This document shows, piece by piece, positions 30,201 through 43,965 of a stretch of DNA of 64,000 nucleotides. How positions within the stretch are numbered: the first letter of the stretch is position 1; every line of letters starts with the position of its first letter. The stretch is from Ficedula albicollis. Its lineage: Eukaryota > Chordata > Aves > Passeriformes > Muscicapidae. Where the stretch lies: positions 27,809,763 through 27,873,762 of the forward strand of contig NC_021674.1 of assembly GCF_000247815.1 (NCBI RefSeq), read 5' to 3'. Below the pieces are notes generated by a model. It searched no databases, was not told the DNA's origin, and worked only from the letters and a program-made list of their open reading frames with translations. The translations under genes were made by a program, and so were the position numbers.

Positions 30201-31368
30201 TTAGATGTTACTAATGGTGCAAGCCAGCTAATGAAAGACCAGTGTGTGTGCTGCAATTATAGCTTGGAAAGTGCAAGGGCACGGGAAAGAAGAGGAAGAG
30301 GATGTCTGTGGGGCTTGTGGCAATGGTCACATGTGGACAATGAGCTGCATAGGGTGGCAGAATTGCTTGCAGGACTATCCTGCACTGTGCTGCTGGAGTT
30401 GAGCAACCCTGAGGCTTCCCCTGAGTGTGCCAATGCAAAGGATCTCCCACTGAGGGCTTGGAAACCAGGAGAGGGTGGGCAACCATGGAGCAGAGCTGGG
30501 CACAAGGACTCTTAAGGAATTGCTGCCAAAAGACAGTGCAGTGGAAACCAATGCATGTAAAACTGCTTAATTATACAGTGCTTAATTATATATATTATAC
30601 CTAAATGTAGAGAACAATGAGTAGGAGTAGCCCATATGAGCTGGTTGCCTGCAAAGTAAAAAATTCCCTAGGTACTGTAGTTGGGTAAGACAATTTCGTC
30701 TTAGATGTTTGTTTCTTCTTTTTCTTTTTTTGGAAACCTGAAAAGCTTCTCTGGCGAATTTGCATAGCCGTCAACTTGCTGAGGGTAATGCTACTAACTA
30801 TGCTGCTGTGAGAAGTCCTCCCAAAAGACTAAAACCTGTGGGCTTTCTTCCTTTTCACATTACTGATTCATCACTTGCTCTCCTCCCTCAAGACTTACAG
30901 TACGTCACGACCTGACTGGAGGAGCTGCCTGTCATACTTCCAGTTAATCAATGACCTACTTTACTATTGCAGTTAAAGCATGGGCTCAAAGAGAGATGTT
31001 CTGCATGGAGGGAAGGTCTGATCAATAACAGACACGAAGGACACGGCAGGGAACAGGATTGAGGGAGAGTGAATAATTTTTACCAAATGTCATTTCGTGG
31101 TACCTCCTCTTGCTAGTCCTGTCTATTTTAGGTACAACAGGATGTCATCATTCTGGTTATTCTTGCAAATACAGATGTACAGATTATGGAAATAAATGGA
31201 GTACTGAACTAGGGGACTTTCAAACAAATATTAGTACATCAGAAGGAAACACAACAGATTTTATTTTCCTTCCATGATATTTGATTGTGTGCATATTTTT
31301 TGAGGTAACAGCAACGACAATGCAACTCAGCTAGTCTCAGAAACCTGAGAGGAAGAGTGAGTTGAAAA

Positions 31369-31488
31369 AAAAATTTTCTACTGGATTAACAAAGGGCAAC
31401 ACTTTCAATGAAACTGTTTTGTAAGACTGAAAAATTTTCTACTGGATTAACAAAGGGCAACCCTTTCATGAAACTGTTTTGTAAGACT
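31369..31488 (+). repeat. Tandem duplication, 61-base unit
   Basis: The unit AAAAATTTTCTACTGGATTA... starts at 31,369 and 31,430. The second copy differs by a substitution and a one-base loss (CACTTTCAATG versus CCCTTTCATG). Confidence 0.92.
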
Positions 31489-31702
31489 CGGACCAGTTTT
31501 GGAAACAGACATTTGTGTCTTCTGTATCACAAACATGTAATTTCATTACAGAAGATACCACTTGTTACTTTTTAAACACCTCTGCAAAACTGCCAAGAAT
31601 AGAACAGAAATTAATTGGGTTCAGTTTTGTCTCATGTATCACCAAGGGGATTACTATTATGAATCTATTACTTATACTGTGCATAACATACATATATAAA
31701 TA

Positions 31703-31857
<155 letters not shown>

Positions 31858-31869
31858 CAAACATACCTA

Positions 31870-31937
31870 GAGTGAGTGAGTGAGTGAGTGAGTGAGTGAG
31901 TGAGTGAGTGAGTGAGTGAGTGAGTGAGTGAGTGAGT
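31870..31937 (+). repeat. (GAGT)17 microsatellite
   Basis: Seventeen perfect GAGT units, separated from the GATA array by only 12 bases. Together they form a compound microsatellite. Confidence 0.98.
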
Positions 31938-34900
31938 TGTGCTTCTGAAATCTTATTTAGTCAGTAGACTCAGTGGAGTCTCACCAATGACCATAACCAC
32001 CCATGCACAGGCACAGCTGAAGAACAATTTGGCAGAGCCTCTGTTGTCACTGTCAGGATAAGGATTGAAAAGATCTTGAGTTTGAAATATGGGCTGTTTG
32101 GATGTTTCATAACTGAATAATGTCTTAGGTCTCAATTCATCTCACCTGGATGTAGGCAAATGTCTGAATTGATCAGAAGGGTAAGCAGTAACCCTCAAGT
32201 CTGCATAGTCACAAGAGATGGACTGAGTCAGTGCAACTAAGAAGAAACACTTCATAAAGTATATTGCCTAATATCATCTGTCTTTCTCCTAATATCCATA
32301 TTTAAGCAGGGTAACATGCAGTCCTGTCACAGGTGACAGAAAAATACAGGTATTATCTGTAAAACAATGCATCAAAAGTTTTGTATATTAAGACAAATGT
32401 CAGTACCTTAGGCTGAGATCGTAAATGTGCATCTCAGTTTCAAATTCTTGCCAACAATGGGGCATTTTGCAAAATAATATTTCACAAAGAATGTATTGGT
32501 ATATAAGAAGGGTATGGTTTTAAAATGCCCCATTTTAAGTGATAACAGGAAAACATAGGAGTACAGTAGTGGAGTGGTTAGAAGGGGTTGCTAGTATGTT
32601 ACAAGGATGCCTGAGATTGTTCCAAAAGAGTGGCTTCTCTCAAAACTGTAAGCATGAAGTTGGGCTGAAGAGTTAATAACAGATAAATTAGATGTTAGCT
32701 ACACAACTCTCTGGTGTGACAGAAGTTGATGTATTTTAACTTTTGTAGCTCAAAGGGCTCCAAAGATCAGCCAGGCCAAGGATGCTGATTATAATTCAAT
32801 TTACAAGATAAGACTATGCTGAAAGAAAGCCTATTTATTTAGTTGCAAACTGAGTAATTAGATATGGAAATTTGTAGCCATGGGTCACATAACACCATCA
32901 TTTTGAGAATAACCTCATTGAAAGAGCTGAACTAAACTGAAAAACACAAGGAACTGCTAAATAGAATATAACAGATTTAAGAAGTTAAATTGTATTGAAA
33001 TGACCACATTCTGGGGAAATTAAAATCTGCTCCCACACTCTCTTTGTTCAGACTCTCATAAGGTAAATCTCCCCGATTTTTCCTGGACATTTAAGATAGT
33101 TGAACTTCCACATTGCTAGCCCTTCTTCTGTCACTGCTGCACAAGCACAGCTACTGTTGGCCTGCTTCATTTACCCTGAGTGTGGAAGGACTTGCAGGAA
33201 TACACAGTTCCTTCCAAAGAAAGCTAACTTATTAGTTGGTTCCTTAGTTAAGTGCAACCTAGTGGGCCTTTTTGCTCCCATTTTTACCCACCTTCAAACA
33301 ACTGTCCTGTTCTGTGAACGAGGTGGTTTGCACAGAAGTCATGCAACCACCAAAAAGTGATGTTTTGTTTCCTGTTCCTATTCCCTGTCTCAGTGAGACA
33401 CAGACCCTGCAACCCCTAAGCACCTCTGAAGCCTTTCAGTCTAGTGTTGGAGTCTCAGCCTCCTCCCTCTTCTTGCTCTTTAAATAATTCTCACCCCTAC
33501 AAGCAAAAGAAGGACATGCCTGAAAAGTCCTATATTAACAACCAAACCTTCAAGTCTCTAACAGCTCCTAAAGTGCTGAATATCCTGAGCACTCACTGGA
33601 AATTAAAGCCCCTCTGCATTTCTACAGCCAGCACCTGTGAGCACTGTGGGGAACCAAGATCCATGCCTCAGTGTACTCATGGGGAAGAGGGTGGAATGGA
33701 ACTGCCTTCTGCACTACTGGTGGCTGGGGATGGCATTGCTGAGCTTCCTCAGACCCAAATTGATTTCCCTGTACCAAAAGCCTCTATGGCTTTTCCATCT
33801 CAGAACAAGGATTGTGCAGCCGTGGTGAAAGCATTCCGTCAGAATGAGGACTATGAAGTGCCTCTGGGACTGCTGTGCCATGCTCAGGATCTCTCCCAAT
33901 GCTTGCCAGTGCTTTTCTGGACCACGACATCCAGAGTCCCACTCCAGAGATGTGGCCACAGCTGACCTAGTTCAAGCTGAAAACCCATAAAAAATTTAGG
34001 AAAGACATCACCTTTCCTTGGTGCTTGTGTCAGATTCTGCATGAGCCAAGGGCTGAATCTCCACCCTGAGGATTTGCCTCCATTTTCCATGGCAGTGATG
34101 TTAATCCAAATGGTTACTTGGATTCACACAAGCTGCTGAGTTACCCTGTTAAAATGTTAAGCAAAAAGATCCACTGGAAATGAACCAATAAAAATTACAA
34201 CAAAGGACAATTAGGTTCTTTTTTCTCTTATTCACACAAAGAACATTTTAAAAGGTGAATTGCTGACTGAGGCACCACTCGAGCTGGGATGAGGATAATT
34301 TGGGGTTGGTAGCTGTAATAGCTTCTAAGTGAAATTCATTTGCTGCCAGTAGTGCAGCTCTAACTGATTTTCATCTGCACTTTTATTAATGCAATTACAA
34401 AACAACTTAGTCTCTGGTATGTGAAAGCGTCCAAAGCTGGGATAGGAATTAAGAATGTAATAAGGTAAAGTACCTAGGGTTTGGATAAAATGTCCCAGGA
34501 TTAGAAATTTTAAGGGCTTGTCTTACAGATAACTGGCTGGGTATAACAGTGGGCACAGTGGCCTTCCACAAAGCCCACCCTCTTGAGTCACTCCAGAGCT
34601 TGGGAGCCAGCTCTATCTGATGCCCAGGTCTTCCCAGAACTGCCAACACTTTTACAGAAGTGCCAGAAGTAGGACTGCTGCAGCCATTTTGCAGTGATGT
34701 ATCTCACCAAAAAGAATAGGGTTCTGAAAGGGAAATCTTTTGTTGTTGACAGGATTTAGTGATTCAAGACTAGATCTAACATTGGAGCTGAGACTCCCAG
34801 GGTCTCAGGAAGACTGAAAAATCTAATTACAGCTGAGGTGAAATAGGAAAAGATTTTGAACAGCCTTGCAGATGTCAGGAATGCTTTGCTGATCAGAAAG

Positions 34901-35037
34901 AGCTATTTCAGCCACCCACAATTCCAGAAAGGATAGTAACATATAAGGAGGAAGAATAGGTCATAAGGAAGGCAAAAATGAATTGTCACTCAGGTAGTTT
35001 CTATTGTGAGTAAACATTTCTGGAGAGATCGCCATTT
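31938..35037. other. Non-coding DNA
   Basis: No transposon or RNA gene recognised. The 173-codon frame at 33,444-33,965 is the longest non-repetitive one in this part, but it has no recognisable domain and no codon pattern that would support it. Confidence 0.45.
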
Positions 35038-35238
35038 CTAATAACCTGAAGATCTCAGAATACCCTTCCACTATTTAATAAAATGTGCATTCACTTATTT
35101 ATAGCAACCTGAAGATCTCAGAATACCCTTCCACTATTTAATAAAATGTGCATTCACTCATTTATAGCTTCTAATAACCTGAAGATCTCAGAATACCCTT
35201 CCACTATTTAATAAAATGTGCATTCACTTATTTATAGC
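35038..35238 (+). repeat. Three-copy tandem repeat next to a CR1
   Basis: Three copies of a 63-70-base unit containing AACCTGAAGATCTCAGAATA start at 35,038, 35,106 and 35,169. They are nearly identical (ACTTATTT versus ACTCATTT) and end directly at the 3' end of the minus-strand CR1. Confidence 0.94.
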
Positions 35239-35243
35239 ATAAC

Positions 35244-35650
35244 AGAAGCATAGAATGGTTTGGGTTGGAAGGACCTTAAAGATCACATTTTCCCAATCCC
35301 CCACCTATTGGACCAGGCTGCTCAAAGTCCTGTTCAACCCTAAACACTTCCAGGAATGGGGCATCCACAGCTCCTCTGTGCAGGGTGCTCCAGTGCCTCA
35401 CCACCCTCACAGTAAAGAATTTCTTCCTAAATATAGAATATCTAATCTGAACCTTCCCTCTGTCAGTTTAAAGCCATTCCCTCTCATCCTATCACTACCT
35501 GTCCATGTAAGAAGCCTCTCTCCACATTTCTTGTAGTCCCCTTTAAGTATTGGAAGGTGCTAGAAGGTTTCCCTGGAGCCTTCTCTTCTCCAGAGTGAAC
35601 AACCCCAACTCTCTCAGCCTGTCTTCATAGGAGAGGTGCTCCAATATTGA
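35244..35650 (-). mobile_element. CR1 LINE, 3' end fragment
   Basis: The left edge reads GCATAGAATGGTTTGGGTTG, the reverse complement of the canonical CR1 3' terminus. It is followed by the CR1 3' region (AAGAATTTCTTCCTAAATAT, CTCTCAGCCTGTCTTCATAG). It is 5'-truncated and non-coding. Confidence 0.95.
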
Positions 35651-38600
35651 GAAATATTGCTGTGCTACAGAGTACTTATTTGTACAAGCATCCTACTTGC
35701 ATTATGCAAAATTTTCAGCCCAACACATTGGATTTTGCACACCATTTAAAATACTTGAATGTCAGTGAGTCAGAAATTAAGACCATTTGGTGTTAGTTAT
35801 ATCCTATGTTCTTTCTCTACATATTTTAGTAATGTAATATACATGTAAAAGAATAAAACCAACTGGCATTGCTTTCCTTAAGACAAGTTAGTCCTCTTCC
35901 CAGCAGCTCTCAATCTGGCCCTGCAGCTTTGGCTGTCTGCCAGACAAGTTAGTGCTGGTATCATGAAGGCTAATGTAACTCTCGAATCACTCGACTATAT
36001 TTAGATGCTTGTCTCAGAATTGCCTCCAAACATTTAAATAGACCTCATAAAGATGCTTTTCAGGTTTCGTGGGGTTTTGTTTTTTAAATCGGGCACACGT
36101 TTTAATTTGGCTTTTAAAATTTCTTCAGTAAAATTGAATTAATATTCATAGCCACTCATTTAAAAGAAATAATTCTAAATAATGCTTTCCTAGCATGGTG
36201 TGCATTCAGCAATGTAGATGTTTGAGTGCCTGGGTGCAGGAGCAACATGCAGAGCCACTGGTTCTGGCAGCCCCCAGCAGAATCATGCACAGCAAAACTG
36301 TGCAACTCAGCATTGTATAACCCCAAACACAATGGCTGTGGAGGTATTGTCTCTTCAGGGCACGTGTCCCGAGCTACTCATTGGGAAAGGGATTTCAGAC
36401 CAGAGGGAAATGACAGGCACCCAGCTGTGTTATCTTCTCTCTATCCTTCCCTCCATGAAGGTGCAGGACGTGTGGGAAGTAGGAAGAGTCCAGCAAAGCA
36501 GGTTTGCAGCTGAGTCTCCCCACCCATTTCAGTGGCCCCACACTCGTGACTGAGCTGCCTTTCTGAGCAGTTGATGGTACAGCTGTGTTACAATGAGCTC
36601 TGACTGTGGGCAGGTCAGCCGTGATGAGTGGATCCCTGGCAGAAATGTGCCAACTCACTTTTAGGGGGCAGTCAGGTCCAGTGACACATCTGGCAAGCAG
36701 AGATTGAAGCTTGACTGGCACAGCCCACTCACCGCTGGGAAACTGTAGGCTCACAGAAAGTCCAAAAGACTCACACCAGGGAAAACACCAGGGAAAGGAG
36801 ACTCTAAGGCATTTTGGAGCCTCTGAGAAGGAAATACTGTTTTCTGAGCTGAACCCCACACCAGTGATTTTTCTTTAAAGGATATTGAAAGAAAGCTGTC
36901 CAACAGACGCTAAGCTCATGGGTGTTCTGGAGTCCACTATACACTGTAAATATTGGTATCTGATTGTCAGTGTATAGAAACTTCCCTGCTGCAGAGCTTC
37001 AGAAACTGAAAGCAAAGACTATAACTGGTGTGTTTGAGAAACACCACAGAGAAGAATTGGGTAAGCAACCAGTCGAACAAGATTTATGAGAATATATATG
37101 AACACTTCAGTTGTAAACAGCTGAGACAAACAACCCCACAGTTTAATTAGTGACAGGGATGTGCAGTCCCTGCTGCCACACTGAAGTAAATGATCTGTTT
37201 GTGTGAGAAGCAGAAAGTTTAGAATGAGTTGGAGACTGTGTTGACCTCCTCACACTCCATACATCACCGGGGTGGTAACAGCTGACTCCACTCATGTTTT
37301 GTCTTCTTACAATGGATGGTTCATATTCACTCAGTAACTGTGGCAGCTAAGTTTGGTTTATTCTATATAATTAACGAGTTTGTTCCAGAAATACATACTG
37401 TAGCATCCTTGAAATTTTTCTCTGAAGCATCTGATATTGGCCAGGGTCAGATCTTAGATTATTTTGGGCCAGTTTGGAAATACTTCCTTGTTTTATTAAA
37501 CAAAGTCCTAACATTTTCCTTGCATATGGCAAATAGCCATGTTTGAAGCTTAGAAAACAGTATATTAGCAGCATCTACTCCAAAAGAATCTGAACAAGCT
37601 GGAACATATAATTCTACATATACATACAGATGTGTATGTACATAAATATATAACTATGTATATAAATATATATATATCAATATGTACATAAATATATATC
37701 TACAGGAAACACTTTCAGAAATACAGTGATCCCTAAGGAAAGGCAGAACAGTTGGTTGGTGCTGAACTTACCCCACAGCAGCAAAAAGAAGGGGAATTTT
37801 GACAAACTGCTAGAAAAACAGGGCTCCCATTGGTAGCACCCCTGCACAGCATCTCCCCTGCATCAGGCCTCAGCTGAGAGTGTGCAGCACTCCATGGAGC
37901 AGCACTCCTAAGTGAGTGCCTTGCAGCTGAGAAGAACTGAATTTGCACCAGAAGACTGAAGTGTCCATCCACAGCCAGAAGACACAGAAAGTTTGCAATG
38001 AAAGGCATGCAGCGGAAGATGCAGCTAGAGAAGCAAAGAATTGCTGAGTCCAAAAGGACACAATGAAACCCAGAGTTGTCTGAGAAACTGATGTCTCAAA
38101 TCTGCTGATGTCCATCAGTGCAGCACCTGGGCTTTCTGGGTACTGACAAGATCTCAGTGATGTGGCATGTTTGGGGAAAGGGAGGTGAAATGGGTTCTCA
38201 GGATAAAGCACTGGCTTTGACAGTGACCAGAGCATTCAGACACCTTGTGAATACAGCCAGAACTTCAAAGACATCACAGTCATTGGCTGTCTCTGTTAAA
38301 CTCTATTAATTCTTTAATTATGTAACTCACTATCTTCCTCCTTTCAGGAAGGAAGGGCATTTATCTAAGTTGAATGTGAACTTGAACCTAATTTCAAAAA
38401 CACATTTTACCAAAAAGTATTAATTCCAGTTTGGCTCTGAACTTTACTTCTGATGAATTTAGCATTTAAAATATTTATCTGGAAGAAAGTTCTTCACAAT
38501 TGGCAATGTTTACCTGTGCATGTGATTTTAAAACCAAGGTGACGTGAGCCCATAGTCTATGTACACACCACACAATTACACTTTCAGAGAGATGTAGACT

Positions 38601-38741
38601 TTCATTTCCCCATGTGGCCTGTGCCCAAGACTACAGCAAAATGTTTTCCACATGCTAGAACTGAATGGTCAGCTTTAACAGTAATTTCACCATCAAAATC
38701 ATCACATTGGCCAATGTCATTCATGGTTACCTTTTACCATG
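35651..38741. other. Non-coding DNA
   Basis: No recognisable gene or transposon. Positions 36,200-36,560 are locally GC-richer and open in several frames on both strands without a recognisable product. An AT-rich (TA/ATATAC) low-complexity patch lies at about 37,605-37,705. Confidence 0.45.
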
Positions 38742-38870
38742 ACATTCTGTCTCAGATTGAAGTTGATTACCTCCGGCTTTGTTGACATAGCAAAAAAAAA
38801 CCACAAAACATTCTGTCTCAGATTGAAGTTGATTACCTCTGGCTTTGTTGACATAGCAAAAAAAAAACCA
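38742..38870 (+). repeat. Tandem duplication, 66-base unit
   Basis: The unit ACATTCTGTCTCAGATTGAA... starts at 38,742 and 38,808. Each copy ends in an A run, and they differ by one substitution (CTCCGG versus CTCTGG) and by A-run length. Confidence 0.94.
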
Positions 38871-39566
38871 AACCCCCACATTTAGGTAATACTGCAAGCT
38901 GAATGCTTGCTGAAGCACAGTAATTATTTGTTCCTCCTGTAAAGTCCATCTCTTTCAGTACCATCAATATCCTTATAGCATAGTTTGAGATTATCTGTAT
39001 CAGCTGAAGTCACTACTGAAATTAGCCTTTATTCAGTCAGTGTCAGGGGGTATCCAATTCCAATTTTAAAACCTTTCATCTTTATGCCACAGAAACAGGC
39101 AAAGGAGTCCAAAGAATGACCTAAAAATCCTTGTTTCAGTGGTGAGAAGGATTCCTGCTGAGCAGGAACTGAAGAGCCAACTATAGGTGTCGTTTGGTGA
39201 CCTTTCACAAAGTCAACAGTAGAAGGCATAGAATTGCACTGCTGGTGATTGGAGACAGGCATATTACTCTAATTAAGCTGCATTGCTGGCAGTAGCCCAA
39301 AGTTAAGAGGGCATAAAGTTGGAATTCCTGCAAAGCAAGGTAGAAACGAGACAAAAAATCCTTTATGATATACTTACCCTTTAAGAACAATTGCATTTAA
39401 CTAAAGATGAGAGCAAGAGACCAGACATATTCTTTAAATTTGAGTACATTTTCTCACAGTATTTTTTCTATTGGACTTCATTCTCCACTACTCACAAGCC
39501 AGGAAACAGTTTTCTCCTCATAGACATTTCCTAGTCTCAGTTTCCAGGTAGTGGCTCAGCCTATGA

Positions 39567-39705
39567 GTTATTATTCCACCCTGCACTGCCATTTGCTGTC
39601 CTCTCCTTGAAGATTAGTCAAAACACCTGCCCTAAAGTTATTATTCCACCCTGCACTGCCATTTGCTCTCCTTTCCTTGAAGATTAGTCAAAACACCTGC
39701 CCTAG
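39567..39705 (+). repeat. Tandem duplication, 70-base unit
   Basis: The unit GTTATTATTCCACCCTGCAC... starts at 39,567 and 39,637. The copies are about 97% identical (GCTGTCCTCTCC versus GCTCTCCTTTCC). Confidence 0.94.
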
Positions 39706-42700
39706 CAGTTCGAATTACCCGACTTTGGGAGATACTGCTGTGTATACAGCATCAAGTACACTCTTTGGAGAGCACATTGAGAATGAACAACTCACTATCT
39801 CGCTTGCAGAATATGATGCACAGGCCAGTTATTGCTGGTGAAGAGATCTCACAATTTTTCTTTTCAATGGCAGAGTGTTTTAAGGGAAGATTGAAAGTGA
39901 TGAATGGTCCTTATAAACTGCAAAGTAGCGGCCTGTTCTCAGCAGAAGTGTGATGTGAAAAGAAGTGCAAGTCACAAGTGGGAGAAGATGACAAAAGAAG
40001 TAGGCAGCAGAAAAAATGCACGGAACAGATCAGGACTGACTCATACAGCTTTCAAGTCTGTGTATTTCTTTTGAGGACTACTAGAAATCAACTTGCCTCA
40101 TGGACAATTGCTGCACACAGCCTTGCTTTTCAGTTTTCTGCCATTCCTTAGGCAAAAACCTCCTTCCTCATACACGAGCCCCATAGAACAAGCTGGGAGT
40201 GTGAGGGGAAGGAAAAGGGTATTTTGTTACTTCCCTGATCTGCAGAAAACTGGAATCAACCACTCCATCCTTGCACTTCTCTATCCTTTAACTGCATCAA
40301 TGTCAGTGTTCTCCTCACCTTTGCAGTATTTCTTTGCTACTGAGAATGAAGTCCCTAGAGCACACAGAGCTGGCTGGATCCATGTACAAGAAGCAGGGAA
40401 TTAATAACCCTCTGCATTTTATATCCTTTCAGGGACAACTCCTCATCAATCACATGCTGGAAAACTAGAGAATTCAGATGCCTCTAAGATATCACATGGA
40501 GTGAGCATGGGTAGAGTTCAGGACTTAGGTAGCCAAAAACAAAAAGAGCTTTCAGGAGAGCACTTAGACTAAACTTTTTACAGCCTGGAAACTTTGACAT
40601 CTGCAGAATGCAATGCTTAGTTATTCAGCCTCTGTTTACATCTCCTTCAAATCAAGCCATCTGCTACACTTCAGCTGCTGTGTTTTGATGCCAACCTCCC
40701 TGTGAGCAGCTTGCATTGATTAGATTCCATCTAGCAGTGGAGCTGCTTCTCAGAGAAAGCCCAGCTCGGTAGTGCCTTTCTTACTGCAGCTTGGACATGA
40801 GAATATTGCTTTCTCATCAGAATCAAACTGACATATCATACATCTACTAGTAACCCACTTCCATTCTTGTAAGTCCATTCATTCACCAGAAATTCCTACG
40901 ATGTTACTTCACATTGCACGGCTGCAGAGTATGAAAGTAGAGGCATTCCATACGTGACTGGATATGGCAGATTTAGCAGTCAGAAGTTCAATTCCTTGCA
41001 CCATTCATATTCACCATATATTCTAAGCAAAAGGAACAGTTCAATATATTAAGAGTGGGTCATTTTTAAAGTTGGTTAGGATGCAAAGATTTACTTACAC
41101 CTTATTTTTTCTCCACTTTTTTACTTTTTGTTATCCTTAAATCTGGGAATAACTTTAAGTCATATTTACCAAATGCATGGATAGTAGAGGAACCATTCAG
41201 TAAGCTACTAAATCATAGCCATACAATGAAGTCTAAGGAGTGGGAAGGGAAAGGATAGAAAACCCAAAGAAGTGGAGACAAGTATAATAGGTATAGATCA
41301 GTGGGAGGGAAAATTTCGTCATTCTAAGACAGCAATGATGCCTTCAGAAAGTAATTTTTTAAGGTGAGGTTCTGAGTTTCTTACTGCCTACCTAGAAACT
41401 GTTATTCTTTCATACAGTCAGAAACATTCTGCAATTGTTTCCCTGTCTGCCAGAGCAAAAGGAACAGCAGGTATAGGAAGACTAGAAGTGTGTCTAGCTT
41501 TATTTTCACATTTTATCTGCCTTCCTCCCTTACACTTCATCCCCTGTTTCATACTTTTTTCAGCCATCACACTTTGTAGAAGGGGCTGTGCCTTCTAAGG
41601 ACAGCATTTAGGACACTGTGAGCACACCAGTAACAACAGCAATCAATAATAATTCAACCACTGAGCGGTCAATCAGCAAAGTATGTCCTGCAGCCCAGCC
41701 ACAGCAGGCATAGGATATTAATTCTGAAAACATTTCCACAAAGATGTTTTACAGAAATCAATCAGAAGGTCCATGTTGTGAAGTGCAGCACATGCATATT
41801 GGCTTTTGGGATTAAGGCCCAGAAAGCAACGGAAATTTTTCATAGAAGGACAAAGACAAAAGGATTTATTCAGGCAATTTCTTTTAAAAAAAACCCCAGG
41901 AATTATAATGTGTGTTTTTAACATTGTGATTGGAGTCTGGCTTTTATTATAAAGCAAATGTAGTTCAATATGCACTTCTTCCTCCATCTTCCAAAAGCTT
42001 GTTAGATATACCAATCAATCAAACTTCCTGTTAAATATACAAAGGATAATATCCACTTGTTACCAAGTAGCTCCACCAGATTCTGAAAATACCATTTTTT
42101 ATTATGTAGAGAGTGAAATCCATGGTATTAATTTGGGGATTTGTAGTAATGCTCAGTGATGCTCAGTGATTCTCAGTGAGTAGAGAAATCAGCCCTCCAG
42201 CATCCTGGGTGGCAATCCCTTGTCATGGATTCCCTCAGGGATCATTGTTCAAGGCAGGGGTCCCACATGCTGTCTTTTTCTTATTTCCCTCAACTGTTCT
42301 GTCACAGCTCATGGCAAATTATTATTTTTCAGTGTGACACCATTTGCAGAAATATCCAGTGTTGTCTAAAGAACCTTTATTAATTTTTTCAGCTTAAAGG
42401 TATGCTGGGCAAAATTTGCCCCTGTTCACCTGCAGTGAAGAGTTTTGGCATCTCTTGTTGCAACATCACATGCAGACAGGAAGCTCCCTTCACAGTAATT
42501 TGAGATTTCTGCAATTGCACCTATGGGAAGGCAACGTTTTTGAGGGAGAGGTGACACACCTTATCAAATCAAGCAGACCAGGTTTTGGTCCCACAGGGTC
42601 TGATCCCAGAAATCTCCAGCAGATAGAATAAATTTTGTGCTGAGCATAGACTAAGCTATATCAGTGCCATGTAACAGGGAGGGCACACACAAATTTGTAC

Positions 42701-43789
42701 ATTTCTTGCAGATTGCTACAGCTTAACAAAGAAAAGAAAAAAAGTCTTATCACCTTTATATGCACAAAAACCTAGATTTCATCTACATGGGAGAGACATT
42801 TAAGAGCTGCAAAACACAAGATATTTTGACCTGAATATGTGCATATGATGTTACCCATCTTTCAGTGTAAAACCTTTTTCCTAGTTCTGTGTTACTCAGA
42901 TTGTTTCACATCATTCATAGGTACACAGATGAGGTTTTGCTATGGTGAATCAGCTACTCAAGGCAGAGCATAGTTTTGGCATAGCATAGCCATGTTCTTT
43001 GGTCCTGCAATGAGGATAATTTCATTTAATCTCCTACAACATTGTCCTTGAATGAAGTATAACAAGATTCTTTCCTGTGGTTTATAAAGTGATTGCCAAT
43101 GCAAATGATATTATCTCATTTTCTTCCTACAGTTCATTGATATTCTCAGTTTCTTTCTACACTTCATTGATATAGATCAGTGAGGCATTCCTTGATGTCT
43201 TTTCCCAAACTATATAGAAATACTCTGGAGAACTCTCTACAGAAAAATATTTCTTTACAAAGTTGTCAAGAAAAGCTGCCCTCTCAGAGAGAAGGATTTT
43301 GAGGACAACTGAGAAAGTCAGAAAAGGAAACACCAAGAAAGGCATCTATTGTCTACAGACTGCCTCTGCTGATCACAGTCCAGAATTGCTTTGCAATGAA
43401 GCTTCCAGTCTGGAACACTGTGTGGATATGCAGAGGACAGGACAGCAAGGTGAAGGTTTGAGGTGTATTTCTTGCCAAATTTACAATCTGAGGAGAAGTA
43501 ATGACATTGGTCCAGGCCTTTCAGCTCTAGATGCTGTATGACCTCTGACTTCTACACTTTCAGGAGACTCTGGTAGGGCGATGGAAAGGCAAGTTTTCTT
43601 CCTTAAGAGTGGTGATAGAAAGAAGTGTGCAGGGACTCCCTCTATTTGCAACTTCTGGAAAAATAAATCCTTACCATTCTCACCCTGACTTTGTACTGAC
43701 CTTCTCAATTCACATGTTAAGGCAAAGATCCAGAGCCTCCACCAACAGGAAAAGAGGCCTGTGTACCTCATGTACACAAATCTGTGTGG
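39706..43789. other. Non-coding DNA
   Basis: No recognisable gene, RNA or transposon. A small decamer repeat (TGCTCAGTGA, two and a half copies) is at about 42,151-42,180. Confidence 0.45.
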
Positions 43790-43965
43790 TAAATTTCAGA
43801 GTGGTCCACGGTTTACTAAGGCAGATCAAAAAGTATAATTCTCGCAATTTTTTAACAAGTCTATTGATGTAAATTTCAGAGTGGTCCACGGTTTACTAAG
43901 GCAGATCAAAAAGTATAATTCTCGCAATTTTTTAACAAGTATTCCCTGACTACAAGTCTATTGAC
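43790..43965 (+). repeat. Tandem duplication, 80-base period
   Basis: A 71-base block beginning TAAATTTCAGAGTGGTCCAC is identical at 43,790-43,860 and 43,870-43,940. The sequence CTATTGA follows both copies, but the second has 17 extra bases before it (ATTCCCTGACTACAAGT). Confidence 0.95.

Larger units (their letters stand above)
20913..31368. other. AT-rich, gene-poor DNA
   Basis: No recognisable gene, LINE or LTR over most of this 10 kb. Small items are listed separately: a hexamer repeat at 22,120, a duplication at 22,823 and an exon-like segment at 27,057. There is also an AT-rich low-complexity patch near 27,710-27,790 and a GA-rich patch near 29,236-29,290. A second exon-like segment (23,641-23,873 plus, after CTTTTCTCCTCACAG) is too weak to call. 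Confidence 0.45.

Noticed and set aside
29738..30256. 172-codon minus-strand frame
   Set aside because: No recognisable motif or codon pattern; other frames in the same stretch are also open.
33444..33965. 173-codon plus-strand frame
   Set aside because: No recognisable domain, no splice context, and both strands are open here; it fits chance in less AT-rich DNA.
39690..39725. GTTCGAATTACC resembling a tRNA box B
   Set aside because: No matching box A or cloverleaf can be formed around it.
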